Source: Anticarsia gemmatalis
Lineage: Eukaryota > Arthropoda > Insecta > Lepidoptera > Erebidae
Assembly: GCF_050436995.1 (NCBI RefSeq)
Contig: NC_134765.1
Location: 5,793,501-5,857,500, forward strand
Reading direction: 5' to 3'
DNA length: 64,000 nt
In this document: piece after piece, positions 13,801 through 25,025 of the stretch
Layout: each line of letters begins with the position of its first letter
Position numbering within the stretch: position 1 is the stretch's first letter
Notes under the pieces: generated by a model
What the model saw: only the letters and a program-made list of their open reading frames with translations
What the model was told of the DNA's origin: nothing
The model's database searches: none
Made by a program: the position numbers and the translations under genes

Positions 13801-14148
13801 GTCACTTTGCCCCCAAAAATATAAAATGGGCTAAAAGTTATTCTTAGAAATAATAGTTTTTTTAGTTTTGTCTTAATTAATCAACTGTACTTTGATGCAA
13901 AGAATAAAATAGACCAATATATTTTTAGACTAAACAATAGTGTATCGAAGCAGAGAATCAGAGTAAAATGTCGAGAGCATGACATAAATCTTGTCATACG
14001 TAAAATATAAAAACGTTTCAACCGTGGCAAACAAGTCATGCGCTTATAAAAGGTTTCCGTAAACCTCTTAAAACGACATTCTACATAAATTATTGTTTTA
14101 TTTAAATTCAAATTAAAATTATATCTGTAACTTTAAAATATATAAAAC
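10863..14148. other. Non-coding stretch
   Basis: No gene supported. A GC-richer patch at about 11535-11700 (GGTTCCGGTCCGACTCCGAG) and the hairpin at 12089-12145 are the only local structure seen. The open frame at 12283-12522 has a hydrophobic run but lacks flanking splice sites and family resemblance. Confidence 0.4.
12089..12145. repeat. Perfect 20-bp hairpin
   Basis: ATAAAATGGACATTTTATTC at 12089-12108 is exactly complementary to 12126-12145, with a 17-nt loop. Each arm is also nearly palindromic (ATAAAATG/CATTTTAT), so several folds are possible. No target duplication was found and the origin is unknown. Confidence 0.7.
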
Positions 14149-14250
14149 TCGCACTTTACCAGCGTGGTTGACTCAAGACCTAACTCCTCCCTCATTACGG
14201 GAAACCCCTTGGCTAGCAGTGGGACAGCAATGGGCTATATTTTTTAAAAA
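14149..14250 (+). mobile_element. RTE-like 3' end fragment, second copy
   Basis: CTCGCACTTTACCAGCGTGG, TTGACTCAAGACCTAACTCC, CTCCCTCATTACGGGA and GCTAGCAGTGGGACAGCAAT align with the copy at 6905-7090, then run into a T/A-rich end. It is shorter and more diverged, and no clean target duplication is visible. Confidence 0.7.
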
Positions 14251-14789
14251 ACATAATAAGGAAAAATATACGTTAATTTGAAACAGCTTATTCCTTTGTC
14301 ATTGAACCACTATTGAAAAAATATGCGAAGAATTGGAAAATGCTATATTAAATTAATGTAGAAAATAAAGTACTATTTTAATTGCAATACTATAAAAACA
14401 AACACAGGAAAAGAGGCAATTAATCACAAAGAGTCGAGCCATTCGTGCTCGCATCAATTTAACAGCTTGATTTAATTAACGCCGCCGCAGATTGATCCTT
14501 TGCATGCACTTAAATAGCACACACTAAATATTTATCGCACTCAATAGCTATAAAAATATATTGATAGATTGTCCGTATTCATTTTCATGTCATTTATATT
14601 AGGTATTAACAGTAATATATGTTTCGCATTTACATTATTTATTAGTCTTCAGAAGTCAGGGCCAAGAGAGAAAGAAAAAAAAACACCTTTCACAATCACA
14701 CAAAAACTGACTATGATATTTCATGACACTACATAAAATGCTCAACAAATACTATCTTCTACTTTTATTTCAGCAATTCGATACTCAAC

Positions 14790-14933
14790 AACTATCGACT
14801 ACTGGCTACCGACATTTGCTCGAAAATCTGATTAGCGCTTCTAGCGGGGTCCGTAGGAACTATTTTGGCAGTACATTTTAAATGTCAACCTCTCGATACT
14901 CGACAGTACCGACTGTAGATGATTGCGCTACTT
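14790..14933 (-). repeat. TAGCGCGATT family copy, reverse strand
   Basis: Contains GCGCTTCTAGCGGGGTCCGT, then AACTATTTTGGCAGTACATT, AAATGTCAACCTCTCGATAC and a terminal TGTAGATGATTGCGCTACTT. This is the reverse complement of the family core with one end kept. The other terminal repeat is lost. Confidence 0.6.
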
Positions 14934-15631
14934 AGCACCTCACAAAGACACTACTGACATCAACTGAAATGCCATCCTTAAAAACAGTTGACTTCACTAA
15001 CTTAGTCACCAATTACAGAAGCAGTCTATCGTTTGATTCTGAACCATCTATCAGTATTCTAATTGACAATCATGTCAAATTAACAATGAACTTTAAAATA
15101 CTGTTCAATTAAATCAAACGTAGTAATTATCAAAGACAAACTGACTCAATGAATTCAGCTTCCGTTTTTAACATTCACTTACAGACTTTTAATACTTTGA
15201 CGGCGATAAATTGCTGATCAAAAGCACAATTTATTTATTCCCTTTTCTTTGGAGTGTATCGAATATTCTCCGTGCAAGCGTTCGGGTGAAAAATTACTTT
15301 TGTTCGACAAGCTCTCACCACTTAATGTGATGGAAATTAGCAGCAGTGTTGTAAGTATTATTGGGAAATATTCGTGCCATGATAAATTAGTTCTGTTTAA
15401 TGATTTACCGCTTTCACCATATTATTGAAAGTGCTTTGTGAATTAATTGATGTTGTATTTGGAAATATTGCCTTCGTACCTCATTTAATCTTACATCGAT
15501 TATATAGCCCAACAACTTAGGACCTTGTACGCGAGATTCATAGCGGTCGGAGCTATACAAAAAATCGAATATTAAAACGTTGATGGCCCACAAAATTATG
15601 CAGATATTTGTGGCCTGTCTGATACATCCTT

Positions 15632-15715
15632 ACATGCATACATAATATCACGCCTTTTCCCATAGGGGTAGGCAGAGACCAATGACCGCCACTTGTTTCT
15701 TACAAGTCTTCTTTG
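15632..15715 (+). repeat. Lepidopteran 'ATCACGCC...GGGGTAGGCAGAG' repeat
   Basis: ATGCATACATAATATCACGCC followed by TTTTCCCATAGGGGTAGGCA and GAGACCAATG is a widespread moth and butterfly repeat tail. Other pieces occur at 20058-20112, 21125-21213 and 35688-35765. The family name is not assigned. Confidence 0.6.
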
Positions 15716-16131
15716 CAAAATTTACACACACATATATATTCATTATTTTGAAAAAACATAGTAGCATTATTTACAATCTAGATCAATCGTCCATGCCGAG
15801 ACTCTGTACTAAGTAGTCAGGCTATAAAGCACATCAATTAAGAACAGATACTTATTAAATGTATGTTTGTTTATTCACGCAAAGTGTACTTTATTAATCC
15901 CGCAAGCAATCAACATCGCTTTAATTATGGTATCAATATCATTAAAGGAATGAGTAAAGCTAAACTACGATTTACTGAGAACTGAAACTACTCTGTATAA
16001 TGATGACTCAACTTACTTTGACCTATTAATTATGTTTGAAGTAGTTGCATTGATTGGAGAAATATGACTGATGATTCTTGAACAGTGTAAAATAAATTAT
16101 CTATTCCGATAAGATATTACGATTGATTCAA

Positions 16132-16380
16132 TGGCTTCCGTGACGCAGTAGTGTAGTGATCATGCCACTACCAGTGCGGGGAGAGGTTGTGAGTTCGATT
16201 CCCTCGCGGAGCGTTTGTGCGATTAATAAATAATTGATTTGGATCTGGACTTTGGGTCCGTTGTTTGCTTATTTGTTTAAGTCTCCTCGACAAAAAACGA
16301 GTCTTAGAAACATTATTTTTCATTAGTGTGGGTATGTAGTGACGACTATAAGAGCCTGAATGTGTAACGCGATTTGTTTT
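16132..16380 (+). mobile_element. SINE with tRNA-derived head
   Basis: A pol III promoter is visible: an A-box-like GCAGTAGTGTAGTGATC near 16146-16162 and a B box GTTCGATTCC at 16193-16202. The tRNA-like head is followed by a tRNA-unrelated body (GATTTGGATCTGGACTTTGG, then CTCCTCGACAAAAAACGAG). The head begins with TGACGCAGT, as in the reverse-strand SINE at 18000-18118. The exact 3' end is uncertain. Confidence 0.75.
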
Positions 16381-17349
16381 TCAATTTCAATTTCAAAAAT
16401 TCAATTGTTATCAAAAAAAAATTCACTAGGGCTAGGGGAGCCAATCAGGTTTTTATACCAAAATGTGTCATAGCTAACGAGAATCTTGCGACATTAATAT
16501 TAACTAAACTAAGCAAACTTATTTCAAAAATACTTCTTCTAGTGTAAAATTATTCCAAGATTCCTAGAAAATAATCTTAAACTATAGTGAAGTAACACAA
16601 GTAGTTATCTTCCACGTGCGAGCACTAGAGGCTTACATAGCCAGTTGGCTTTTACGAGCAGGTGGGATAATAACAATAGATACATTAAAGTTTCATAGCT
16701 AAACAGCTTACTGTTATCTCCGAGCTACTGCTGAAGAAACAAGAATTGTGAGACAGTGCTGTTTTTAATATATTATTTGTAAGATGGGGAAATGTCTTGT
16801 GTCTTTATTCTTTCCGTTGTTTTGTTTATAATAGTAACAATGTTTAAATTTGGTATTTTCTATAAAAACTATAGAGAAGCAATGATTAAAATTAAAGGTT
16901 TCTAAGATAATAAATAGAAAACTAACTAAGATATATCTATAGAATGTTCTAAATCCTCATAATAAAGGATGGTTCAGTTCGAGCCTATTGAGTAATAAGT
17001 ACTGAAAATAAGTTTATATTTCAAGTCCCTAATGTAAAGTTCCATTTAGCAAATACTAGGTCAATTTTTTCAATTCATTACATCATCGTTTAATTCTCGT
17101 AGGCACTTGCCACAAGCACACACCGCGGCACTTTACGGCCTTTCTAGCATGCTACATTATTTCAACAGTCAGTATTAAACAATGAATATTCCTTCACACT
17201 CTCAGTGGCATTGTCCGACGTGGCGGCAATATAAAACGTAATACGTAAAACGTAATGCGCCCATAGAAGACAGGTGAGAGCAATCAAATTACTCCGATTA
17301 AAATCATTGCTAACGTGTTATATTACAACACAGTGACGCGAAACTATGC

Positions 17350-17560
17350 AGTCGGTATTATCAAGTATCGAGAGTTTCACATTTTAAATGTATTACTAAA
17401 ATAGTTCTCACGGCGCCTGCTAGAGGTGCTATAGCGCGATTCTCTACAACAATCAACTATTGGCAATCAGCTAGCTATGGAACAGTTTTGTGTGAAAATC
17501 TAGTTAGCGCCTCTAGCGGACTTTGGAAGAACTAATTATGCAGTACACGTTAAAATCTCA
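17350..17560. repeat. Head-to-head pair of TAGCGCGATT family copies
   Basis: 17350-17430 is forward (TATCGAGAGTTTCACATTTT, CCTGCTAGAGGTGCT). 17432-17560 is reverse and starts at its terminal repeat TAGCGCGATTCTCTAC, followed by GTTAGCGCCTCTAGCGGACT. The same arrangement is seen at 10614-10862, which suggests preferred insertion into, or breakage of, an existing copy. Confidence 0.65.
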
Positions 17561-17999
17561 GTTTTCATTCAGAATTTCTTAATAGATTTTCGGTTGTCGT
17601 AAAAGAAAAAGTTCAAACATAATTCTTATTCATATTTATAATCTTTTCTTTGAAGGTGAATCTATTTTACTTTATGAGGATTACTTTTTAACATAGTGGG
17701 ATCACAAAAAGGGTTTGTTTGTTGTTTGTGACGCCTTATCCTATTGATATAAAAGCTTAATATATCAGGATTATCATGATATTTACTTCGCAAAAACTTT
17801 ACTATATAAATCTACGTACATTATTATCTGTAATTGATAGAAGATAAGCGTGGTTTTTCCAAGAATTGCTGATACGATTGTTATTTCTCATAATTGTTGC
17901 CGAAATCGTTAGTATGATTCCATTTTTAGTATTACGTGAATCTTAATTCTAATAAATCAACTTGATTTATGGGAAAGAATTATTATTTTTAACGGGGCT

Positions 18000-18118
18000 G
18001 CTCATATTTAATTTGCGAATCACTCTTGTAATTCTGGGAATAAAACCCACGACCACTCCTCGTAATGATTGCAACGCAATGACCATCTTGACCACTGCGT
18101 CAGGACTGTTGTAGTAAA
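18000..18118 (-). mobile_element. Diverged SINE head, reverse strand
   Basis: On the reverse strand the sequence starts TGACGCAGTGGTCAAGATGG (A-box region) and has a degenerate B box, GTGGGTTTTATTCCC, at 18036-18050. It matches the head layout of the SINE at 16132-16380, with substitutions in the B box that would weaken pol III use. Confidence 0.6.
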
Positions 18119-18477
18119 AAATCCGTATATTATTGTTTCGAATATAAACAGGTAACAAATTAATTAGTTAGTTAGTAATGAGCTCAATGCATACCACAAT
18201 AGTAATAATATGGGAAACCACTTCATCGTGTGTTTAGTGATTATGACAATTAATAGCCAATTGTGCTCTGTTATGACATGTTTATTGGATAATCAAGTTT
18301 GAGCTGTTTTGATTGATTCATGACTGTCGGGAATACAAAACAGGTTCCATATTACTTACGTGTATTTATGGAACTCCTACTGCTTTTTTGGGGATTGAGA
18401 TTCTACATTATAGGTTTTTTATAACGGCAAAAATTTTCATTATTCATTTCTTTGCAGTCGTAATAATTCCTTCATAA

Positions 18478-18672
18478 TCTTATACTTATATATAAAATAT
18501 TAATGTCACAATGTAAGTTACCGTTCTCCTCCGAAACGGCTTGACTGATTCTCGTGAAATTGTGTGAGCATATAGAGTAGGTCTGAGCATCGGCCAACAT
18601 CTATTTTTCATACCCCTAAGTGACATAATTTTTTAATTTATATGGCAAAACAACGTTTGCCGGGTCAGCTAG
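18478..18672 (+). mobile_element. Short non-autonomous Helitron
   Basis: Starts TCTTATACTTATATATAAAA after an A (18477) and ends CTAG (18669-18672) before a T, the A|T target expected of Helitrons. A perfect 6-bp hairpin GGCAAA/TTTGCC (18644-18649, 18656-18661) lies 7 nt upstream of the CTAG, as Helitron 3' ends require. 195 bp, with no Rep/helicase sequence. Confidence 0.85.
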
Positions 18673-20057
18673 TATTTTGCATAATATTAGTAGCACTAAT
18701 ATAAGTAGTTAAACAACTCACATGAAACGTGTAAAATAAAAGCCTTAATATTACATCTTAGCCGACAAAGGGGGAAGCCCCGACAATTGAAATTTCATTA
18801 CTTGTTGCGAAGGCTTCCCTTTGTATGCCGAAATTAGAGTGTGCGCCCTCGAATGAAATTTTAAAATAAATACAGTCCGACAACTTAGTAGAGAGCCTTA
18901 CCATGCATGATTTAACTAGATTAGAATTAATAATTCTGTGTATTTTCAAATAAAGCAACGGTATCGGACAGACAGCCGTCAGTTACGTAAGCCTACAGTA
19001 CTACTGTTGATCTAAACTATTATTTTTCTCTTCTAACTTTGCATACAAGGCTTAGTACTAAGTCGTTAGACTATACTCACTCAGACGTAAGTAGCCTGCC
19101 TTATATACGAAGATAGGATAATATTTTTGGGACCTACGCAGACAAGTTATTCGATACTACAGTATAATATTACGCTTTTGCCAATCTTTTTATTAAGATA
19201 AAAAAAGACTTGCGTAACATACGGGTAGTAATGGTTTTAATAAAACATACATCTGTATTGTTCTTATTTTTTGTTATGCGTAAAAAGTCCTCCTTTAGGC
19301 ACTAATTGTACGTATGTATATCTATTTTTTCCATTGGGTTTTGTATATAAAATTATAATCATACTATTTATCAAAGACACCTAACAAATATTTAGAATAG
19401 ACGTAGATAAGACTTAAATCGAAACAAATATTAAGAAAACAAAAGGGTTAATGAATGGAAATCAAAGGAAATAAATCATGTTCTGCACTCCTAAGCAGCC
19501 ATTTCAACAACATTTTAAAGTTGGTTTAAAGTCAAGCAATCTAAATATGAGTCAATTTAAGCTCAAACCAACTAACAAAAAACATCCACCACAAATGTAA
19601 AGCGTATTTGAACCCTTTACAAGTAGACGGGAGCAGAGCTGGTAGTAGCGTACAGGCTATAAGGCTATAGTGTGGATATTTACATGAGAACAGGGCTTGA
19701 TTAAAGAGCGCCCGGATGCGGGGCTGTAGTGTACCGTGTTGTTCCTGACGACGCCTGCCGCTACACGCTTGCTAAATTCAATATAACTCCTGTTAAGGTG
19801 CTATGGCTGCGATGTTATAACGGATTAAACCATTGCATTGATTGTTTGAATGAGTTTTGAGGAAATATTTGTTAAAAATTTAATAACATCCAGTATGCTG
19901 CCTTAACCAGTGATGTAAAATGGGCTTTTAAAAGTAACTGTATTGTATAGAACAGATCGTATGGGTGATGTCTTGCAAAAAAGTCAAGTGCGTTGTACTC
20001 GTAACCGGCAGTCCTGTGTTACAAGATGTGTGGATGTGAATGAAGCAAAGTATGTAA

Positions 20058-20112
20058 GAATCGTACCAAGTGGCGTTCTCTGGTCTCTGCCTATCCGTAT
20101 GGGAGGAATATT
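20058..20112 (-). repeat. Fragment of the ATCACGCC...GGTAGGCAGAG repeat
   Basis: The reverse strand reads CCTCCCATACGGATAGGCAG then AGACCAGAG, matching the GGGTAGGCAGAGACCAATG part of the copy at 15632-15715. Short and diverged. Confidence 0.4.
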
Positions 20113-21124
20113 TTTAATAATAGTATTATTTTTTGATCACAAAACAAACAGTAGAGTAATAGCAGTAAGCGAGTACAATTTAGTCATATCTAATCATCGA
20201 TATATCTATTCAACTTAAACAAACAACATTGTTTACAAACAGAAGCAATAACCACGTTCAGTTAAGCAATTTGTTATTAATTTCGGATAATGTTCATTTA
20301 ATTTTCACCAAATTACTTAATACTACCAATCCTAATAATTCATTACAGTCTCGGCTTTAATACTGTATGTATATTTTAACTAATAAACGTGTATATTATC
20401 CTAAGGGGTAATGTACACAGAGCTGGCACACGGAAATGTGTCAAGTCATAAGTGACATGACGCTTTCCTTAGTGAGAGAAGTACACCCGCGCTGAGCACG
20501 CTATAAATTTCCCCGAACAAAATAATTTATAAGGTTACATATTGAAATTTCTTCCTTGTCAACCTCATTTGGGAATATACCGAAAGGAAATCAGCAGGCG
20601 GATCGCATCAATGAGTGAATCAATGTAAATGAATTTCATATCCATATCAGATTTTTCCGTAGAAACAAAATATAATTTCGTATACATTGAAATGATATTT
20701 TTTCCGTATATTTGGAGTTACAAGGCACGTCTGAGCCGATATTTATTATGTATCGGTTCCTAATCTTATGTAAATGTAGGGAATTTAATGAACTCTGTTG
20801 TATATAGAAGGTTTATATATCTTGAATGAAATACTAAGTAGGATAAACAACTACTGAAAAGACGATAAACATAAAATGTTACTGAGCAAAAAAGTTAGGT
20901 TATAACTATTCCTGTCAACATTTCTAACTTATATATATTCACATTGCTAGAATATATACGGATTCGTACATAAACCTAGGGTGTGTTAGTCCTAGATTAA
21001 CTTATATGTAACTTTTACTAGGACTATACGAGATTACGGGTGCGGAAGGGTCTAATTAATTCACTTTCTTTTATTTACTAGATTAACTAATGACACTGGA
21101 TAAAGGTCTGGACGGATGTGTCTT

Positions 21125-21213
21125 TACATATACATACATAAAATCGGGCATTTTTCCCTTAGAAGTGGGCAGTGGCCAAAGAACGCCGCTTGCTTCAATT
21201 CCTACCCCTTGCT
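21125..21213 (+). repeat. ATCACGCC-type repeat piece
   Basis: TACATATACATACATAAAAT then CGGGCATTTTTCCC and AGTGGGCAGTGGCCAAAGAAC follow the outline of the 15632-15715 repeat with many changes. Family membership is inferred. Confidence 0.4.
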
Positions 21214-21231
21214 TCATTAAAATCCATCATG

Positions 21232-21249
21232 CATGATGCATGCATCATG
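21232..21249. repeat. 18-bp perfect palindrome
   Basis: CATGATGCATGCATCATG is its own reverse complement. It contains a central ATGCAT pair and lies just after an interspersed repeat. A palindrome can be a protein binding site, but nothing else supports that here. Confidence 0.6.
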
Positions 21250-22235
21250 TCATAGAGATGTTCTTTTTTCGTTAGAGTAATAACATTCGCTTAGTTCCTG
21301 GTAGTTGAACGATATAACTATTCCATATAACAATAATTTAAATTTGTTTAGGAAGTTGTTTATTATTCCGATATTCTAATTATTATTCCGTATATTTATG
21401 CTATCCGTTGAACCGTTATATAAGCTTCATCCCATTCTGTTCTGAACGAGGTCAATAGTTTCAAGGCTAAACAACAATATTATGAACAACAAAAGCATTT
21501 ACGTGAATAAATTCACTAAATATTTACAAATATAATTTTGTAATAGACATACTGAAAACTGAGAGACCAGTCAATTTGAAACGATGAAGTTCGAACGGAT
21601 TTTAATACCTGTTTTGGTTTTAGCGTAGAAATGTTGAAAATGCCTAGTTGCCAGCCTGACAACTAGTCTCTTGCAAAAATCCATCTTTCCCACTAAAAGA
21701 AGAAACAACTCTAAATTGCTAATAAAATTTTTACAATACCTAACAACGTTCTGTTCGTTGACCAAAAAAATAATTAAATTGTTATTTTTCATACAAAAAA
21801 GTACGATTGAAAATTTGACAGTGTACCTACACATATTTCTAACGCATACCGTAATATAAAACATCGCACTCATTATAAAAATCTTTATCCGCAAGTTTTA
21901 ATCGAATTCCCTCCAGCCTATCGGAATGGAAACTGAATTACAATGCTAATGAACTGTTTCCACCCTCTCTAGAATTTCTTCCGCGATAATCATCGAATAA
22001 ACCCGGTGAAGGAGGCTTTTATCAAGTCGGCTTTGCTTCAATACTTACAAAGACTAGATGTGTATTACAATGTAGGTATAAATTAGACTCAATTTTACAT
22101 ATAAGTTGTATGTAAAACTGATTATATTGTGGCGGAAAAAGTCTGTGTTAAAGCACGTTTTTTCCGTACTATAACGCTAGTGAGTGTTCGCCTACTAAAT
22201 GATTTGAAGAAAATAGTTCTTGCGGAAAGGCACTT

Positions 22236-22276
22236 TAGTGCAATTCTCTATATTTACTACTATTGAGTATCGACAG
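22236..22276 (-). repeat. Fragment of the TAGCGCGATT family
   Basis: GTGCAATTCTCTATATTTAC followed by TACTATTGAGTATCGACAG resembles the terminal and subterminal part of the family. It is a short piece only. Confidence 0.35.
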
Positions 22277-23656
22277 TTTGCTATAAATACTGTAATGTAA
22301 TAACTAATGTACTTGAAAAATAGTTCATTCCTTAACAAAATTTGGCGAAAGTATAGTCGGTAGTAGTAGAAATTCGCCATGCTTTAGTTCAAAATGCGAC
22401 CATAGATAAGAAGTTTGCGCGCTAAAAACAAGGCAATTTCTTTTTCCTTGAAGAATCTCTTTAGTACAAAGCAAAGAGGTGTGAAAGTCGGATGATACTT
22501 TTTATTCGACCGCGATGAATTATAGCACCCCCGACTATGGGAAGGTCAATTTCTCAGACCAATAAATCATATTCAATCGGTTGAACCGAAATAAATTAGA
22601 TGGGGTAATTTATTCTCTTCAAACTTAGTTTTTCATAACTTGTTAATTTTCTTGGCATTCTATGTTTTATATGAGGGATAGCATAATTAGAATTTAAATA
22701 ATAATGATTAATTGTAATAATTTAAAAAATATATATTATAATAATGGTTTATTTCACGGTGCCAATAGTTTCTTCTCTATACTATTATTATCAAACCGCA
22801 TCAGTAGCTAAGTGGGACATCTACTAAATAACTGTTAAAAAAATGTTTAATAAATAAATAGTTATATTTCGTTCAAAATATCAAATTAATCGACATCTCA
22901 ACTATAAACTAAACAATTCTCTGTCTTAATTATTTTTAATAGAAACTCATTAAGTTGATGGCCCAGTCCATAAATCGCAAGTCAAGATGTCTTATTTAAT
23001 GAAATATTATTTCAAAATAACCACAACAGGCGAAGTCATTTTATTGAATACGTTTAATTGTGTTATAGATTTGAAAAAAAATACATCTATGGAGCAATTT
23101 CGCAAACATTTCAATAATTTATTTCAACACAATTTTAAATCAGAAACCATTATTATACTCGTATTAAATTATTTATACGTAGTCAATAAAACGTAGATGA
23201 CTTGTTTTGACAGAATGTCTCGGCATATATTTTTGAACCATTTGCGACGTGTATTTACAACACTGGATTTACTCGTAGTTTGTTAGTATTTTGGTAGCAT
23301 AGCTTTGATATTCCAACGTTTCGCTTAAATTGCACTACGCCCGCTTGGTCACGGGTACACAGAAAAGGGACAACAAAGACTAACAAAGGCATTATACGTA
23401 AAATACTAACACAACCTAGACCGGATCTCTTTTATCACAAAAAAAGGTTAAATTCACTGGAAATAATACCACACTGACATCCTGTAATGTAGTTTTTAAC
23501 ACTCATTTATAATATTTTATAAACAAGTCAGCTGCCAACAGAGGGCTTACAAATGACTTACGGCATCATTAGAGGCAGCCTCAATGAATAAATTGACGCA
23601 ATTAAGAGTTAATCTCATAAACGTTACACTCCAAAGATCGTCTTTGTTTGTTTCAG

Positions 23657-23741
23657 GGCGTTTCTTAGAATTCTGTGCGCGTGCTGCCCCAGAAAGTTGC
23701 GACGGAAATATCAACCGCAACTTCGCTTCAAACAGTCCCAA
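23657..23741 (+). CDS. Dop1R2: Dop1R2-type dopamine receptor, internal exon (helix 8 and proximal tail)
   Basis: An 85-bp exon bounded by a strong acceptor (TTTGTTTGTTTCAG) and donor (GTGAGTATT). It enters in phase 2 (one base completes a codon) and leaves in phase 0. The translation begins AFLRILCACCPRKLRR, an amphipathic helix 8 with three cysteines suited to palmitoylation, and continues KYQPQLRFKQSQ, the basic start of the cytoplasmic tail. CACCPRK..RRKYQP is what I recall of insect D1-like dopamine receptors of the Dop1R2/DopR2/DAMB/INDR type, and the following exon supports this. These receptors are class A GPCRs of neuronal plasma membrane. The exon with NPxxY of transmembrane helix 7 should lie just upstream but was not found in the window. 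A database search would be decisive. Confidence 0.85.
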
Positions 23742-23893
23742 GTGAGTATTTCTACTGTGTACTCTACCGAAGTATATAGAGATTAAGTTTTTTCTTTGCT
23801 CGAAAAGGCCTTAAATAAAGTTCTTTTCTGATTTTGGTTGCAAATAAAATAGCTTTTTCTTAGATTGTCATGAATTTGTTCTTTCAATTTCAG

Positions 23894-23983
23894 TGGCGCA
23901 CCACTCGACGTTATTACTCATCGAGCGAACTGATGGGCATACAACAGATCAGACAAAACTCCTGCGAACAAACTTACATATAG
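23894..23983 (+). CDS. Dop1R2: Dop1R2-type dopamine receptor, canonical terminal coding exon
   Basis: Follows a 152-bp intron (GTGAGT...TTTCAG) and is read in phase 0 from the acceptor at 23893. Its 29 codons begin WRTTRRYYSS and end QNSCEQTYI, then TAG at 23981-23983. The ending NSCEQTYI is, from memory, the conserved C-terminus of bee and fly DOP2/DAMB-type receptors, where the tail reads ...ATRRCYST...GIQH..HNSCEQTYI. That collinear match makes this the most secure identification in the window. The last residues T-Y-I fit a class I PDZ ligand (S/T-x-hydrophobic), so this isoform may bind a scaffold protein; that is inferred. Sequence after the stop is probably 3' UTR. Confidence 0.88.
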   Translation, partial: WRTTRRYYSSSELMGIQQIRQNSCEQTYI

Positions 23984-24965
23984 CGAATCAGCTCCATTTT
24001 GTATCGCTTCGGAATCTCCTCCATATTTCCAAGTGCCTTGACGATAAAATATTTCTACTCGTATCTTCCATGTTTCTAGTACTTTATGCAAATTAGGAGA
24101 CATTCAAAGTCGTATACGGAGGAACAATAAAGCTCAACTGATTTTTGCTAGACGTACGTAATGTTAGTGGCGGTTCGGTTCGTCACACAGATAACATGAT
24201 GAGTCGAGGTACGTGCGGACTTGTTATCAGCTCACATGTTGCACTCTGTCTCGGTGTCCCTCCCTCGTTACTTGTTACTTGTTACTGTCCACGCTCTTAA
24301 CAATTTGTCTGCACTTCGTGTCATTGTCGACTGAGATATATAACAGCCCGGCTCTCTCCACTTTGTTACGCTTGTCATCCCTTTTGTCATCATATCTAAC
24401 AACAACAGTGCTTGAACTAAAACTTTGCATGGTAAAACAACATTAATTATATTGTTCTTTCTATATCAATAATCTCTGGTTTGCATGACTGGAAATCGAG
24501 GGATAATTAAACTAAGTATCGTAACGTACTTCGCCAGATACTTTTTACGGTGTTTCATAATATTATCACATCTTCCATTCTCACACGCAAATAATACATG
24601 CTATCTTTGTGTTCACGAGCTCGTGGAAATCTAAATCGTTGTGAACTGAATGTATGCTAACCGAAACCTTCAATGTGCCTATTACAGAATTATCTTTATC
24701 GTTCTATGTTCCCATTGTGTGTCCTGCTACTATTGTTGAAACTTTTCCAAATTGTTGTGTCTTACATTTTATCGTGGATAAATAATCTTTATAGTCAATT
24801 GCATGATTCCGATGAATTTCTCCTCTTCCGCTTGGAACGACACCAATAAAAATTTATGTCACGAAATCAACAAAATTATACGCATTTATGTCGACCGAAG
24901 TTTTGATAATATTACTTTTATCAGGGTAGTTTGATGTTATGGGTAATGTGAGTGTTATTTTGCAG
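23984..24965 (+). other. 3' UTR of the TYI isoform and intron before the alternative exon
   Basis: Candidate poly(A) signals AATAAA lie at 24126-24131 (143 nt after the TAG) and 24845-24850. The segment 24160-24420 is GC-richer than its surroundings and has a small tandem repeat, TTACTTG x2-3, at 24268-24289. For the alternative isoform this whole segment would be intron, ending TTATTTTGCAG at 24965. The coding-looking frames here do not begin at usable splice sites. Confidence 0.5.
24126..24131 (+). terminator. Candidate poly(A) signal, short isoform
   Basis: AATAAA 143 nt after the TAG of the TYI exon. It is preceded by ordinary UTR-like sequence and followed by TTTTTGCTAG. A second AATAAA at 24845 could serve a longer form. 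Confidence 0.4.
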
Positions 24966-25025
24966 TATCCGGTGTCGACGATGATGTACTCGTCGGTGTC
25001 ACAGCACGAGATGTGTCGTTTGTGA
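24966..25025 (+). CDS. Dop1R2: Alternative C-terminal exon of the receptor, up to the first TGA
   Basis: The acceptor TTATTTTGCAG precedes 24966. Reading in phase 0, the same phase that leaves the donor at 23741, gives 19 residues, YPVSTMMYSS...HEMCRL, and then TGA at 25023-25025. Splicing 23741 to 24966 would skip the 23894 exon and swap the PDZ-like TYI tail for this one. Third-codon positions are G or C in 15 of 19 codons, unlike the AT-rich surroundings. This supports real coding, but I have no memory of this tail in a known receptor. It could instead be part of the extended 3' UTR or a terminal exon of an unrelated short gene. Confidence 0.6.
   Translation, partial: YPVSTMMYSSVSQHEMCRL

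Larger units (their letters stand above)
18673..23656. other. Non-coding stretch upstream of the receptor exons
   Basis: Probably receptor intron or upstream intergenic DNA. No exon coding for transmembrane segments was recognised. A GC-richer patch is at 19615-19830. It contains two pieces of the ATCACGCC repeat (20058-20112 and 21125-21213), a palindrome at 21232-21249 and a fragment of the TAGCGCGATT family at 22236-22276. Confidence 0.45.

Noticed and set aside
16132..16220. tRNA gene suggested by A and B boxes
   Set aside because: No cloverleaf or anticodon arm can be drawn and a non-tRNA body follows, so it is a SINE head.
21571..21894. Longest open frame in the window (107 codons, reverse strand)
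   Set aside because: Very AT-rich, low-complexity composition, overlapped by another open frame on the other strand, no domain and no splice context.
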